Numbered from the stretch's first letter, positions 7,490 to 15,435 are shown. The stretch is DNA of 46,849 nucleotides from Microcoleus sp. CSU_2_2 (GCA_012035135.1 JAAUPI010000009.1:1-46849); one strand, 5' to 3'. The notes: generated by a model from the sequence alone, not told the origin. Program-made: numbers and translations.

Positions 7490-8350
7490 TCACTTCAAAG
7501 TTAATACCTTTGAATGCAAACTAATATCAGGTATACACCGCCCAACCGCTGCCGCCACAGGCCACAAACTCGCAACTAAATCAACCATATCTGCCAAAGA
7601 AAGAGCTTGCCGCGCGTCTGAAACCGACTTTTCCGGTTGCGGGTGGCATTCAATAATTAACCCGTCAGCGCCGCAAGCAACTGCTGCTTTAGCTAAAGGT
7701 GCAACTAACTCTCGCTTGCCGACAGCATGAGAAGGATCTACAATTACTGGCAAATGAGTTAACTGTTTCAGCGCTACTACTGCACCTAAATCCAATACAT
7801 TTCTGGTATAATTGTCGAAACTGCGAATACCTCTTTCGCATAGAACTACATCAGGATTTCCGTGAGCAATAATGTATTCAGCAGCCATGACAAACTCTTC
7901 AATTGTGGCTGACAAACCGCGTTTGAGCAGGACAGGTTTTCCGGCTTGACCGATCGCCTTTAATAGCTCGAAGTTTTGCATATTGCGACTACCTATTTGT
8001 AGCATATCAGCATAGGTGACAACTGGCTCGATTTGGGCGATCGACATTACCTCCGTCACCACCGGTAAACCGTAACGTCGGCTAACATCCGCCAAAATTT
8101 CCAGCCCTGCAATTCCCAAACCCTGGAAAGAATAGGGAGAAGTACGGGGTTTATAAACTCCCCCCCGCAAAGCTTGAACTGAGGCGACAGCAAGTTTGCT
8201 GGCGACTGTTTCCATTTGTTCTAAGCTTTCCACGGTACAGGGGCCGCCGACTATTAGCAATTCGGTGCCCCCGACAGAGACTGTATCTGATAATTTGACA
8301 ATTGTTTGATGTTCTGGATGAGATTTAGTTGTGAGTTTGGCATCTAACAT
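7490..8350 (-). CDS. aroF: DAHP synthase, type I beta (3-deoxy-7-phosphoheptulonate synthase)
   Basis: This 286-residue TIM-barrel enzyme condenses phosphoenolpyruvate and erythrose 4-phosphate, the first step of the shikimate pathway. Family marks are GGPCTVES (metal-ligand Cys), RGGVYKPRTSPYSFQG, LLKRG, CERGIRSFDNYTRN, DPSHAVG and ECHPQPEKS. The N-terminal stretch of about 35 residues before the barrel is too short for the ferredoxin-like or ACT-like regulatory domain seen in some relatives. Allosteric control may therefore be weak. AGGAGA lies 8 nt before the ATG. The long leader upstream carries two aromatic-rich peptide ORFs and two terminators (8387-8673), which strongly suggests transcriptional attenuation by aromatic amino acid supply. 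Confidence 0.95.
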   Translation of the reverse strand: MLDAKLTTKSHPEHQTIVKLSDTVSVGGTELLIVGGPCTVESLEQMETVASKLAVASVQALRGGVYKPRTSPYSFQGLGIAGLEILADVSRRYGLPVVTEVMSIAQIEPVVTYADMLQIGSRNMQNFELLKAIGQAGKPVLLKRGLSATIEEFVMAAEYIIAHGNPDVVLCERGIRSFDNYTRNVLDLGAVVALKQLTHLPVIVDPSHAVGKRELVAPLAKAAVACGADGLIIECHPQPEKSVSDARQALSLADMVDLVASLWPVAAAVGRCIPDISLHSKVLTLK

Positions 8351-8386
8351 GATGGATTCTCCTGGAATATAAAGTGGGTGGATGAC

Positions 8387-8418
8387 AAAAAAACCCGGAA
8401 CCTTAAAGAGTTCCGGGT
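8387..8418 (-). terminator. Attenuator terminator 2 of the aroF leader
   Basis: On the minus strand a 9-bp stem (ACCCGGAAC/GTTCCGGGT, 8410-8418 with 8393-8401) with an 8-nt loop is followed at once by a run of T. It lies between leader peptide 2 and the aroF start, so termination here would prevent aroF expression. Its 5' arm is also complementary to the last codons of leader peptide 2 (8446-8456). Confidence 0.85.
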
Positions 8419-8443
8419 GAGTGCGAAAAGACAGCGCGACAAT

Positions 8444-8506
8444 TTACCCAGAACTCCTGTTGGGCCAAAAATAAAAGCCGTAATACCAGTTACTGAATAA
8501 TGTCAT
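8444..8506 (-). CDS. Aromatic leader peptide 2 of aroF (attenuation peptide)
   Basis: The 20-codon ORF encodes MTLFSNWYYGFYFWPNRSSG. Eight residues are aromatic, and seven of the eight positions 7-14 are Trp, Tyr or Phe. AGAGG lies about 11 nt upstream of the ATG. The stop is 26 nt before terminator 2. The last codons (8456-8446) can pair for 11 bp, including one U-G wobble, with the 5' arm of that terminator. Ribosomes stalled at the aromatic codons would leave this segment free and favour read-through; ribosomes reaching the stop would cover it and allow termination. Function is inferred from this architecture. Confidence 0.85.
   Translation of the reverse strand: MTLFSNWYYGFYFWPNRSSG
8446..8456 (-). 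promoter_or_regulatory. Antiterminator arm in leader 2
   Basis: The RNA segment GAGUUCUGGGU (8456 to 8446) pairs with ACCCGGAACUC (8418 to 8408). The pairing covers all nine bases of the 5' arm of terminator 2, so the two structures exclude each other. Confidence 0.75.
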
Positions 8507-8554
8507 CGCTGTTTTCGCCTCTACTCGATCTATGGGTGGTAAAACAAATGCCGT

Positions 8555-8587
8555 AAAAAACAAAACCGCAGGTATTAATCTGCGGTT
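8555..8587 (-). terminator. Attenuator terminator 1 of the aroF leader
   Basis: On the minus strand an 8-bp perfect stem (AACCGCAG/CTGCGGTT, 8580-8587 with 8564-8571) with an 8-nt loop is followed by TTGTTTTTTACGG. It sits between the two leader peptide ORFs, about 30 nt after the stop of leader 1. A transcript ending here would contain only leader peptide 1. Confidence 0.8.
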
Positions 8588-8632
8588 CGCCTGGGTGTCC
8601 ATAGTGAATTTACAATTCACCCTGGGCGAACC
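8584..8632 (-). promoter_or_regulatory. Antiterminator hairpin overlapping leader 1 and terminator 1
   Basis: The RNA arm GGUUCGCC (8632 to 8625) lies within codons 14-17 of leader peptide 1. It pairs for 8 bp with GGCGAACC (8591 to 8584). The second arm shares four bases (8584-8587) with the 5' arm of terminator 1, so forming one weakens the other. Smaller internal stems (GGGTG/CACCC and GTGAATT/AATTCAC) lie in the loop region. Confidence 0.7.
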
Positions 8633-8673
8633 TGACCGTACCAAAAATAAAAATAGCTGTTGGTTGCGAACAT
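8617..8673 (-). CDS. Aromatic leader peptide 1 of aroF (attenuation peptide)
   Basis: The 18-codon ORF encodes MFATNSYFYFWYGQVRPG, with an uninterrupted run of six aromatic residues at positions 7-12. It begins about 38 nt downstream of the predicted transcription start and ends 30 nt before terminator 1. It is in a different frame from the longer open frame that contains leader 2. The ribosome binding site is weak. The antiterminator arm lies in its last codons, 6 nt after the last aromatic codon, the spacing expected for a ribosome-stalling switch. Confidence 0.82.
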   Translation of the reverse strand: MFATNSYFYFWYGQVRPG

Positions 8674-8717
8674 AAGTAAAGCGCTGGAATTTTTGGATTA
8701 AACACAATACTTTGATA

Positions 8718-8746
8718 AACCTAGCACAGACAAACAGGAATGTCAA
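8718..8746 (-). promoter_or_regulatory. Sigma-70-type promoter of the aroF leader
   Basis: On the minus strand TTGACA (8741-8746) is separated by 17 bp from TAGGTT (8718-8723). This fits a group 1 sigma promoter. Transcription would start near 8711, just upstream of leader peptide 1. Confidence 0.7.
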
Positions 8747-8757
8747 GCAAAAAATTT

Positions 8758-9332
8758 GTAGGGCGGGTTAAGTTAATCATTTTCCGAGCCAATAAACGAT
8801 CTCGGTGTCAAATCCGCCTCTACAGAAATTAGATTTATTTAATTGGAATTAATAACTTTTTTAGGAATATTTTTCTAGACTTAAATCAAGGCAGATATAA
8901 AAGTTTAATCGCTTATTTGTAAATGTTTGTGAAGTCAGAAAGCTTAACCAAATAAATTTGTATAAATTGCTACATTTTTTTGGAATTGGCGATCGCACGA
9001 GTTGAGAAAAAACACAGTATATCGAATCAAAGAACAACAAAAAGTAGAGCGCAACTTTTGTTTACTGTACCAAATACACTCCCGTAAAGTCGATCGGCTT
9101 TACCGCAGTAATCGCCCGTTAACAGCCACTAGACAAGCTCCATCGGCATTTTAACCTGATTTGAACCCCACTACAAGCTACGCGCGATCGAGATCGAAGT
9201 CATCCTTCAGATAGAAGTAATTGCCGAATAAGTGGGTTAGATTTATGAACAATAGCAAGTCTAAGAATATTAACTTATCTCAAACTTTCACTTCCGAAAC
9301 AAAATCGTCTTGACAAATTTCAGAGGCTAATT
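8758..9332. other. Intergenic region between aroF leader and glycosyltransferase
   Basis: About 575 bp without a supportable gene. It opens with an imperfect inverted repeat (TGTAGGGCGGGTT at 8758 and ATCCGCCTCTACA near 8812) of the dispersed cyanobacterial type. The rest is AT-rich and probably carries the promoter of the gene at 9333. The function of its middle part is not evident. Confidence 0.5.
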
Positions 9333-10643
9333 ATGTCCCCCTTAGAAAACTCAGTCAACAATAATTATAGCAATAATAACGGTGCAGGATGGGAGATACG
9401 ATTTACCTCAATAGATACGGCGCGATCGTTGTCTCAACTAGCCCCCTTGCCCAAAGTGCGCGCCAACTTATCAAACGAATCTGCTTTAGATACACCGGAT
9501 CTCGTTTGTCTGTCACATTTGCGATGGAATTTCGTCTACCAGCGACCGCAACATCTCCTCAGCCGCTGCGCTAAAAACCGCCGCGTATTCTTTGTCGAAG
9601 AACCAGTTTTTAGTGCTGGTACTGATTGGCGGCTAGATGTCACCATCCACGAAAGCGGAGTGTGGGTAATCGTACCGCACCTGAGCGAAGAAATCAGCGA
9701 AGAAACAGCACAAAAAATTCAGCAAGAAATGCTGAAAGACTTGTTTAAAGCAGCAGGAATTCAGCAGTACATTCTGTGGTATTACACCCCAATGGCCGTG
9801 AGTTTTACCAACCACTTAAAACCCCTAGCCGTAGTCTACGACTGCATGGACGAACTGTCAGCATTCCAAGGTGCTCATCCGGCTTTAAAAGCTAATGAAA
9901 GCGAACTTTTGAAGCGCGCCAACGTAATGTTTACGGGCGGACACAGCCTGTACGAAGCCAAACAGCATCAGCACCCCAATATTCATGCTTTTCCCAGCAG
10001 CATTGAAAAAGAACACTTTGCTACAGCTAGGTACTTGGCAGAAGAACCGGCAGATCAAAAAGACATCCCTCATCCGCGTTTGGGATTTTTTGGTGTTATT
10101 GACGAACGCATGGATACCGAACTGCTGCGCGGGATTGCTGAAGCGAAACCCGACTGGCATTTAGTCATAATTGGCCCCGTTGTCAAGATCGATCGGGCAA
10201 CTCTTCCCACTCACCCAAACATTCATTATCTGGGCGGTAAATCTTATCAACAACTGCCGGAATATTTGGCAGGCTGGGATATAGCAATGCTGCCTTTTGC
10301 GATTAACGAATCGACTAAATTTATCAGTCCTACCAAAACACCAGAATACCTCGCAGCAGGCAAACCAGTAATTTCAACTCCGATCCGCGACGTGGTGCGT
10401 CCCTACGGAGAAAAAGGTTTAGTTCAGATTGCCAGCAATGCGTCAGAATTCGTGGCCTGCGCTGAAGAAATCTTGAAGGAAAGTGCAGATAGAACCAATT
10501 GGCTCAACGAAGTTGATGCATTTTTAGCAGACAATTCTTGGGACAAAACCTGGGACGAAATGCTGGGGTTAATAGAAAGTGCGATCGAGAGCAGAAGTAA
10601 GAAGTCAGCAGTTAACAGTCAACAGTCAGCAGTTAACAGTTAA
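9333..10643 (+). CDS. GT-B fold glycosyltransferase
   Basis: The 436-residue protein starts its conserved part at LVCLSHLRWNFVYQRPQHLLSR (about residue 58). Its C-terminal donor domain includes RLGFFGVIDERMD, WDIAMLPFA and STKFISPTKTPEYLAAGKPVISTP (about residue 340), typical of group 1 glycosyltransferases. No signal peptide is seen, so it is cytoplasmic or membrane-peripheral. The neighbouring UDP-galactopyranose mutase suggests it may use UDP-galactofuranose or act on the same glycan; this is inference. AGAGG precedes the ATG. The last 14 residues (KKSAVNSQQSAVNS) are encoded by a heptamer repeat array, so the natural C terminus has probably been replaced or extended by repeat sequence. 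Confidence 0.85.
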   Translation: MSPLENSVNNNYSNNNGAGWEIRFTSIDTARSLSQLAPLPKVRANLSNESALDTPDLVCLSHLRWNFVYQRPQHLLSRCAKNRRVFFVEEPVFSAGTDWRLDVTIHESGVWVIVPHLSEEISEETAQKIQQEMLKDLFKAAGIQQYILWYYTPMAVSFTNHLKPLAVVYDCMDELSAFQGAHPALKANESELLKRANVMFTGGHSLYEAKQHQHPNIHAFPSSIEKEHFATARYLAEEPADQKDIPHPRLGFFGVIDERMDTELLRGIAEAKPDWHLVIIGPVVKIDRATLPTHPNIHYLGGKSYQQLPEYLAGWDIAMLPFAINESTKFISPTKTPEYLAAGKPVISTPIRDVVRPYGEKGLVQIASNASEFVACAEEILKESADRTNWLNEVDAFLADNSWDKTWDEMLGLIESAIESRSKKSAVNSQQSAVNS

Positions 10644-10732
10644 CAGTCAACAGTCAACAGTCAACCGTTAACTATCAACTATCAACCATCAACTATCAAC
10701 TATCAACTATCAACTATCAACTATCAGAGGTG
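10600..10732. repeat. Heptanucleotide repeat array (CAACAGT/CAACTAT type)
   Basis: About 130 bp of degenerate 7-bp units (AACAGTC, then AACTATC) spans the end of the glycosyltransferase gene and the gap before glf. It ends at AGAGGTG, which serves as the glf ribosome binding site. Such arrays are a known class of short tandem repeat in filamentous cyanobacteria. Confidence 0.9.
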
Positions 10733-10737
10733 TTTTA

Positions 10738-11955
10738 ATGTTTGACTACTTAATTATTGGAGCCGGATTTGCAGGTAGCGTCATTGCCGAAAGGCTAGCT
10801 AGTCAGGCCGGAAAAACAGTCTTAATAATTGACACCCGCAACCACATCGGTGGCAACGCATACGATCATTACGACAACCACGGCATCCTTGTACACAAAT
10901 ACGGCCCTCACATTTTTCACACCAATTCTCGCCCTGTTTTTGAGTACCTTTCACAATTCACTCAATGGCGGCCTTATGAACATCGCGTCTTGGCCAGCGT
11001 TGATGGTCAACTATTACCAATTCCCATCAATCTCAACACAGTAAATAAACTTTACGGACTGAATCTCACCTCATTTGAGGTCGAAGATTTCTTTGCGAAA
11101 GTAGCCGAACCTATGGAGTACATTCGCACTTCCGAAGATGTCGTTGTCAGCAAAGTTGGTCGCCAACTGTACGAGAAATTTTTCCGCAATTACACCCGGA
11201 AACAGTGGGGAATGGACCCGTCGGAACTCGACAAATCAGTGATTGCTCGCGTACCAACCCGCATTAACCGGGACGATCGATATTTCACTGATACCTATCA
11301 AGCAATGCCACTGCACGGCTACACTCGGATGTTTGAAAAAATGCTTTCTCATCCAAACATCAAGGTGATGCTGAATACAGACTACCGCGAAATTGAGGGT
11401 TTTATTCCTTACGGGGAAATGATTTACACCGGGCCTGTCGATTCGTATTTCAATTATTGCTATGGCAAACTCCCTTACCGTTCCTTGGAATTCAAGCACG
11501 AAACGCTCAACGTTCCCGTACACCAAGTAGCACCAGTGGTAAATTACCCCAACGAGCATCTATATACTCGCTGCACCGAGTTTAAATATCTCACCGGACA
11601 AGAGCATCAAAAAACTAGCATTGTCTACGAATATCCCCAAGCTGAGGGAGATCCTTACTATCCAGTTCCGCGTCCAGAAAATGCCGAAATTTACAAGAAA
11701 TATAAGGCTTTAGCTGATGCAACTCCGGGAGTTTCTTTCGTAGGGAGACTGGCGACTTATAAATATTACAACATGGATCAAGTTGTAGCCCAAGCCCTAA
11801 CCACTTACACTCAAATTACTGCCAAGCCTGTCATTGAATTGCCAGGAAAGCTTAAGGAGTCTGCTCCAAGTTTAAGCTTGAATAAAGTTGCAGATTTGAC
11901 CACCGCAGTACCTTTAGAAGTTGCTGCTAACAACGGCAAATCTACTAGTAAGTAG
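10738..11955 (+). CDS. glf: UDP-galactopyranose mutase
   Basis: This 405-residue flavoprotein interconverts UDP-galactopyranose and UDP-galactofuranose. The FAD-binding motif IIGAGFAGSVIAERLA lies at the N terminus, followed by HIGGNAYDHYD, YGPHIFHTN, and the substrate-loop regions FRNYTRKQWG and VPTRINRDDRYFTD. The C-terminal FVGRLATYKYYNMDQVVAQAL is characteristic of the family. The preceding glycosyltransferase is in the same orientation 94 bp away, so the two may be co-transcribed. Its product would supply galactofuranose for a surface polysaccharide or O-chain. Confidence 0.95.
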   Translation: MFDYLIIGAGFAGSVIAERLASQAGKTVLIIDTRNHIGGNAYDHYDNHGILVHKYGPHIFHTNSRPVFEYLSQFTQWRPYEHRVLASVDGQLLPIPINLNTVNKLYGLNLTSFEVEDFFAKVAEPMEYIRTSEDVVVSKVGRQLYEKFFRNYTRKQWGMDPSELDKSVIARVPTRINRDDRYFTDTYQAMPLHGYTRMFEKMLSHPNIKVMLNTDYREIEGFIPYGEMIYTGPVDSYFNYCYGKLPYRSLEFKHETLNVPVHQVAPVVNYPNEHLYTRCTEFKYLTGQEHQKTSIVYEYPQAEGDPYYPVPRPENAEIYKKYKALADATPGVSFVGRLATYKYYNMDQVVAQALTTYTQITAKPVIELPGKLKESAPSLSLNKVADLTTAVPLEVAANNGKSTSK

Positions 11956-12196
11956 CTAGCAGGACTTAATGTATAGGTTGGGTTGAGGTTACGAAACCCA
12001 ACTCTCGATCGAGAGTCATATCATGTTCGATCGATTGACCATAATATACCGGCTCTTGGCGGGTTTTTGAGATTGTCAATTATTGGCGAGTTTTGTTCAC
12101 GAACCCGCCCCTACCATAATATATTAGGTGATGTTCGGTACGATAGGGCGATCGGCTTGCATCTAAATTGCCTAAATAATTCAAACAAGCATTGAG
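11956..12196. repeat. Repeat-rich intergenic region
   Basis: An inverted repeat GTTGGGTT/AAACCCAAC lies near 11978-12001. A longer imperfect one (GGCGGGTTTTTGA with ACGAACCCGCC) lies near 12058-12111. Both are the dispersed intergenic type. The first could act as terminator for glf. No gene is supported. Confidence 0.55.
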
Positions 12197-12202
12197 GTGA
12201 AA

Positions 12203-12544
12203 ATGAGTGTTATAGTTAAAATAGTTTTGTCTCATGAAGTTTTCAAAGGTTCTAGATGGTCTCGGTTTCAGAAAGAAATAAAGCGGCTAATTGAAAGCGG
12301 AGGAAAAATTATCATGCTAGACTTCTCCAATATCAATTTTCTGAACAATTCGGAGTTAATGGCTGTAGTTGCACTCATGAAATTAGTTAGAGACAGCAAC
12401 TGCATACTTTTGATCTCTTCAATGAGCGAAGAAGTGAGAATTCTATTTGAACTCACGGGTTTAGAAAAAATATTTAAGTGTTTGCCACCTCATGAAGATC
12501 CCCCCGTCCTAGAAATAGATCGAATTAAAGCTCAGGTTGTTTGA
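12203..12544 (+). CDS. STAS-domain protein (anti-sigma factor antagonist-like)
   Basis: This protein of about 113 residues has the STAS core: KIIMLDFSNINFLNNSELMAVVALMKLVRD, then LLISSMSEEVRILFELTGLEKIF. A Ser (N-N-S-E) sits at the position usually phosphorylated in SpoIIAA-type antagonists. GAGGTG precedes the ATG at 12203; a GTG at 12197 would add two residues. No kinase or phosphatase is adjacent. Partners may be the SpoIIE/ATPase set at 23.3-26.0 kb or proteins outside the window. Confidence 0.75.
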   Translation: MSVIVKIVLSHEVFKGSRWSRFQKEIKRLIESGGKIIMLDFSNINFLNNSELMAVVALMKLVRDSNCILLISSMSEEVRILFELTGLEKIFKCLPPHEDPPVLEIDRIKAQVV

Positions 12545-12643
12545 AGTGAAAACTTTTGATTTTTTAGCGAAAAATTAACTCGCAAAAAAATTGTCAAAGT
12601 CGGGATAATTATCGCTAACCTATAAGTATAACTTCGGGTAGAT

Positions 12644-14533
12644 GTGCGAATGAGTTGGTTAGGCAGAGAACTAGAAAATTGCGATATTGAAGAAGCCACA
12701 AATCTGGACAGCAAGGTGACTGTTGAAGGGCGTAAAACAGGTTATCCACGCCCTCAATTGCGTCGCAGCAATTGGATTTGTCTTAACGGTCAGTGGCGGT
12801 TTGCTTACGATGACTCCGGACGCTGCGTGCAGCCTCTTGACATTACCGATTGGACTCATACGATCGAAGTACCGTTTGCTCCCGAATCGGTCAAAAGTGG
12901 CATCGGCGACACGAATTTTCACGCTAACTGCTGGTACGATCGCGAATTCGACGTGCCCCACGCAGAAGGCAGAGTTCTCCTACACTTTGGGGCCGTAGAC
13001 TACCGCGCCCGCGTCTGGGTGAACGGTCAGTTCGTCATCGAACACGAAGGCGGCCACACTCCTTTCACCGCAGACATTACAGCAGTTTTAAACCACAGTG
13101 GCCCGCAGCGGGTGACAGTCTGGGCCCACGACGATCCCCAAGATTTGGCAAAACCTCGCGGCAAGCAAGATTGGCAGGTGGAACCCCACAGTATTTGGTA
13201 TCCGCGCACGACTGGCATTTGGCAGACGGTGTGGGTAGAATTAGTGCCTCATACTTATATCGATCGCATCCGGTGGACTCCGCAGTTTGAACGCTGGGAA
13301 ATCGGCTTTGAAGCGTTTGTCGCGGGCGATCGGCAGTCGGGAATTCAAGTTAAAGTTAGACTGTCGATCGGCTGTATGCTGCTAGTCAACGACACCTACG
13401 AAGTTATCAACAGCGAAATCCACCGTCGCATCGCCCTGTCAGATCCTGGTATAGACGACTACCGGAACGAACTGCTGTGGAGTCCCGAAAAACCGACATT
13501 AATCAACGCTCAAGTGCAGTTGTGGGCCGACGGCAAATTGCTAGACGAGGTTAAATCTTATACCGCCATGCGGACTGTGAGTATTCAGCGCGATCGGTTC
13601 ATGCTAAACGGCCGCCCCTACTATTTGCGACTGGTACTCGACCAAGGTTACTGGCCAGACACCCTGATGAGTGCCCCCTCCGACGAAGCTTTGCGCTACG
13701 ATGTCGAATTAGTCAAAGCAATGGGCTTCAACGGCGTCCGCAAACACCAGAAAATCGAAGATCCGCGATTTTTGTACTGGGCTGACGTGCTGGGGCTGCT
13801 AGTGTGGGAAGAAATGCCCAGCGCCTATCGCTTCACTCGCAAAGCCGTTGACCGGCTGACGCGGGAGTGGACGGAAGCGATCGATCGCGACTCCAGCCAC
13901 CCCTGTATCGTAGTCTGGGTGCCGTTCAACGAATCCTGGGGAGTTCCCAATTTAGTCGAAGCCGAGGCCCACCGCAACTACGTGCAAGCCTTATATTTCT
14001 TGACGAAAACCTTAGACCCCACTCGCCCCGTCATCGGTAACGACGGCTGGGAGAGTACGGATACCGACATCCTCGCCATTCACGACTACGACAACAACCC
14101 GCAAACTGTGGCAAAACGTTACGGGCCCGAAGTCCAGCTAGCCGATTTGTTCGATCGCGGGCGTCCCGGCGGGCGAGTCCTCACCCTCGACGGACACCCG
14201 CACCAAGGACAGCCAATGATGCTGACAGAATTTGGCGGCATCGCCTGCGCCGGCCGCGAAAACCCAGATTTTCTCAGGGTTTGGGGCTACGTGCGGGCGT
14301 CGGACACTTCCGAGTTGCAACACCGCTACAGCGCACTGCTAAAGGTAGTAAATCGAGTGGAAATGTTCAGCGGATTTTGCTACACGCAGTTGACCGATAC
14401 TTTCCAAGAAGCTAACGGTTTGCTGTATGCCGATCGTACTCCCAAATTTCCCATAGAGGCGATCGCGGCGGCAACTCTCGGTTGGGATATTCCCGAAGAA
14501 ATTGCACCGCCGCAAGCGATTACCCAGTGCTAA
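12644..14533 (+). CDS. Glycoside hydrolase family 2 (beta-galactosidase/beta-glucuronidase-like)
   Basis: This 629-residue protein has the GH2 layout. A sugar-binding jelly-roll domain comes first ([52 protein letters not shown]). An immunoglobulin-like domain follows, then a TIM barrel. The acid/base Glu lies in VPFNESWG (about residue 430) and the nucleophile Glu in MLTEFGG (about residue 528). No signal peptide is visible, so it is probably cytoplasmic. The substrate cannot be read from sequence; a beta-galactoside or beta-glucuronide is likely. The start is GTG at 12644 or ATG at 12650. Confidence 0.88.
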   Translation: MRMSWLGRELENCDIEEATNLDSKVTVEGRKTGYPRPQLRRSNWICLNGQWRFAYDDSGRCVQPLDITDWTHTIEVPFAPESVKSGIGDTNFHANCWYDREFDVPHAEGRVLLHFGAVDYRARVWVNGQFVIEHEGGHTPFTADITAVLNHSGPQRVTVWAHDDPQDLAKPRGKQDWQVEPHSIWYPRTTGIWQTVWVELVPHTYIDRIRWTPQFERWEIGFEAFVAGDRQSGIQVKVRLSIGCMLLVNDTYEVINSEIHRRIALSDPGIDDYRNELLWSPEKPTLINAQVQLWADGKLLDEVKSYTAMRTVSIQRDRFMLNGRPYYLRLVLDQGYWPDTLMSAPSDEALRYDVELVKAMGFNGVRKHQKIEDPRFLYWADVLGLLVWEEMPSAYRFTRKAVDRLTREWTEAIDRDSSHPCIVVWVPFNESWGVPNLVEAEAHRNYVQALYFLTKTLDPTRPVIGNDGWESTDTDILAIHDYDNNPQTVAKRYGPEVQLADLFDRGRPGGRVLTLDGHPHQGQPMMLTEFGGIACAGRENPDFLRVWGYVRASDTSELQHRYSALLKVVNRVEMFSGFCYTQLTDTFQEANGLLYADRTPKFPIEAIAAATLGWDIPEEIAPPQAITQC

Positions 14534-14705
14534 GTAGCAACCTATAAGATTCAGCCAGTCCCTTGCAAGGGTTTGGCGTGGGCGTGGGCTTGTACAAGGA
14601 GGGAACCGGAGAGATCGAAGTCTCCCTTTTTAAAGGGGATTTAGGGGGATCTCCTCTCCAAAAGGGGCGATCCTGAATCAATAACACTTACCGAGGAACA
14701 ATTCG
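14534..14705. repeat. Intergenic inverted repeat of the CCCCCTAAAT/AAAGGGGG type
   Basis: GAGATCGAAGTCTCCCTTTTTAAAGGGGATTTAGGGGGATCT (in pieces, 14612-14652) is a dispersed intergenic repeat. It lies between two convergent genes and may help terminate both. Confidence 0.5.
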
Positions 14706-15113
14706 CTACTGCATCAAACAACTACCAAGTTCTGGATACTGATGAAACATACTATCCACACTTGCTAAAGATGCCTGATATTCCAGGGCTGTTGCGATAA
14801 TAATGCGATCGAAAGGGTCTCTATGAACCGCAGCCAAGTTAACTGCACGACTACAAATCTCAGGTGTAAGAGGAAACAACTCGATTCCCGATGGTTCTAA
14901 GGCTGCCCGAAACCATTCATCCGTAGAACAGGGTAATTCTAATCGTCCACGACGTTGAGCCAGAGCAACTTCGTAACAGGATACGGGTGAAATGCCAACC
15001 TGACTTGCATTTTCGATTCTCTCTTGCCATCCAGATGGAAAATTCTCAAATGCCAGATTCACATACCAAATCCACATATGAGTATCCAGAACAATCACGT
15101 CAGACATTCCCAA
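14706..15113 (-). CDS. vapC: PIN-domain toxin of a VapBC-type module
   Basis: This protein of about 135 residues has the four acidic marks of PIN ribonucleases: Asp in VLDTHMWIWYV, Glu in SCYEVALAQRRG, Asp in HRDPFDRIIIATAL and Asp in LASVDSMFHQYP. Such toxins cut RNA, often tRNA or rRNA, when the antitoxin is degraded. Its start overlaps the end of the antitoxin gene by about 19 bp or less (possible starts at 15113 and 15107), so the two are co-translated. Confidence 0.88.
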   Translation of the reverse strand: MGMSDVIVLDTHMWIWYVNLAFENFPSGWQERIENASQVGISPVSCYEVALAQRRGRLELPCSTDEWFRAALEPSGIELFPLTPEICSRAVNLAAVHRDPFDRIIIATALEYQASLASVDSMFHQYPELGSCLMQ

Positions 15114-15316
15114 TCCTGCTCATCAACCACTGGACTAACCAAATCGCCTAATATCCTGGCTTTACCTGCGATCGCAGCAGCCGGAGTCCGGTGTTTAGCA
15201 CTCTGCACCGTCTCTTCTAAAACAGTCACAATCACACGAGCAGAAGTGACAGATGGTGCGTCAGACAACCACTTGACCTGACCGTTCTCGTAGATCGCTT
15301 CGTAACTTTTTAGCAT
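15095..15316 (-). CDS. Antitoxin of the PIN toxin (DUF104/AF2212-like)
   Basis: A protein of about 73 residues starting MLKSYEAIYENGQVKWL, with a small beta-rich N-terminal domain typical of AF2212-like antitoxins (YEAIYENG, ARVIVTVLEE) and a C-terminal tail that would wrap the toxin. A longer open frame runs up to 15370, but GGAGAG lies just upstream of 15316, so I chose this start. It would neutralise the toxin and repress the operon. Confidence 0.75.
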   Translation of the reverse strand: MLKSYEAIYENGQVKWLSDAPSVTSARVIVTVLEETVQSAKHRTPAAAIAGKARILGDLVSPVVDEQDWECLT

Positions 15317-15435
15317 CATCTCTCCAGTATCGAGTATACGTAATAATGTCCGCCAAACTACGTTTGTCAACTTTTATGATTGTAAGCCTGCCTGGAGCAG
15401 AACACACGGTTTTACTGGTGCGCCGTTTACAGTGA

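Noticed and set aside
8444-8746. 100-residue minus-strand open frame upstream of aroF as one protein
   Set aside because: It spans the promoter -35 box and terminator 1. Only its last 20 codons (leader 2) have an upstream ribosome binding site. Leader 1 is in another frame.
10600-10732. CRISPR array
   Set aside because: The units are contiguous 7-bp tandem repeats without unique spacers. The same holds for the arrays at 27259-27430 and 28777-28859.
11983-12195. 70-residue plus-strand open frame after glf
   Set aside because: It consists mainly of dispersed inverted repeats and has no recognisable protein pattern.
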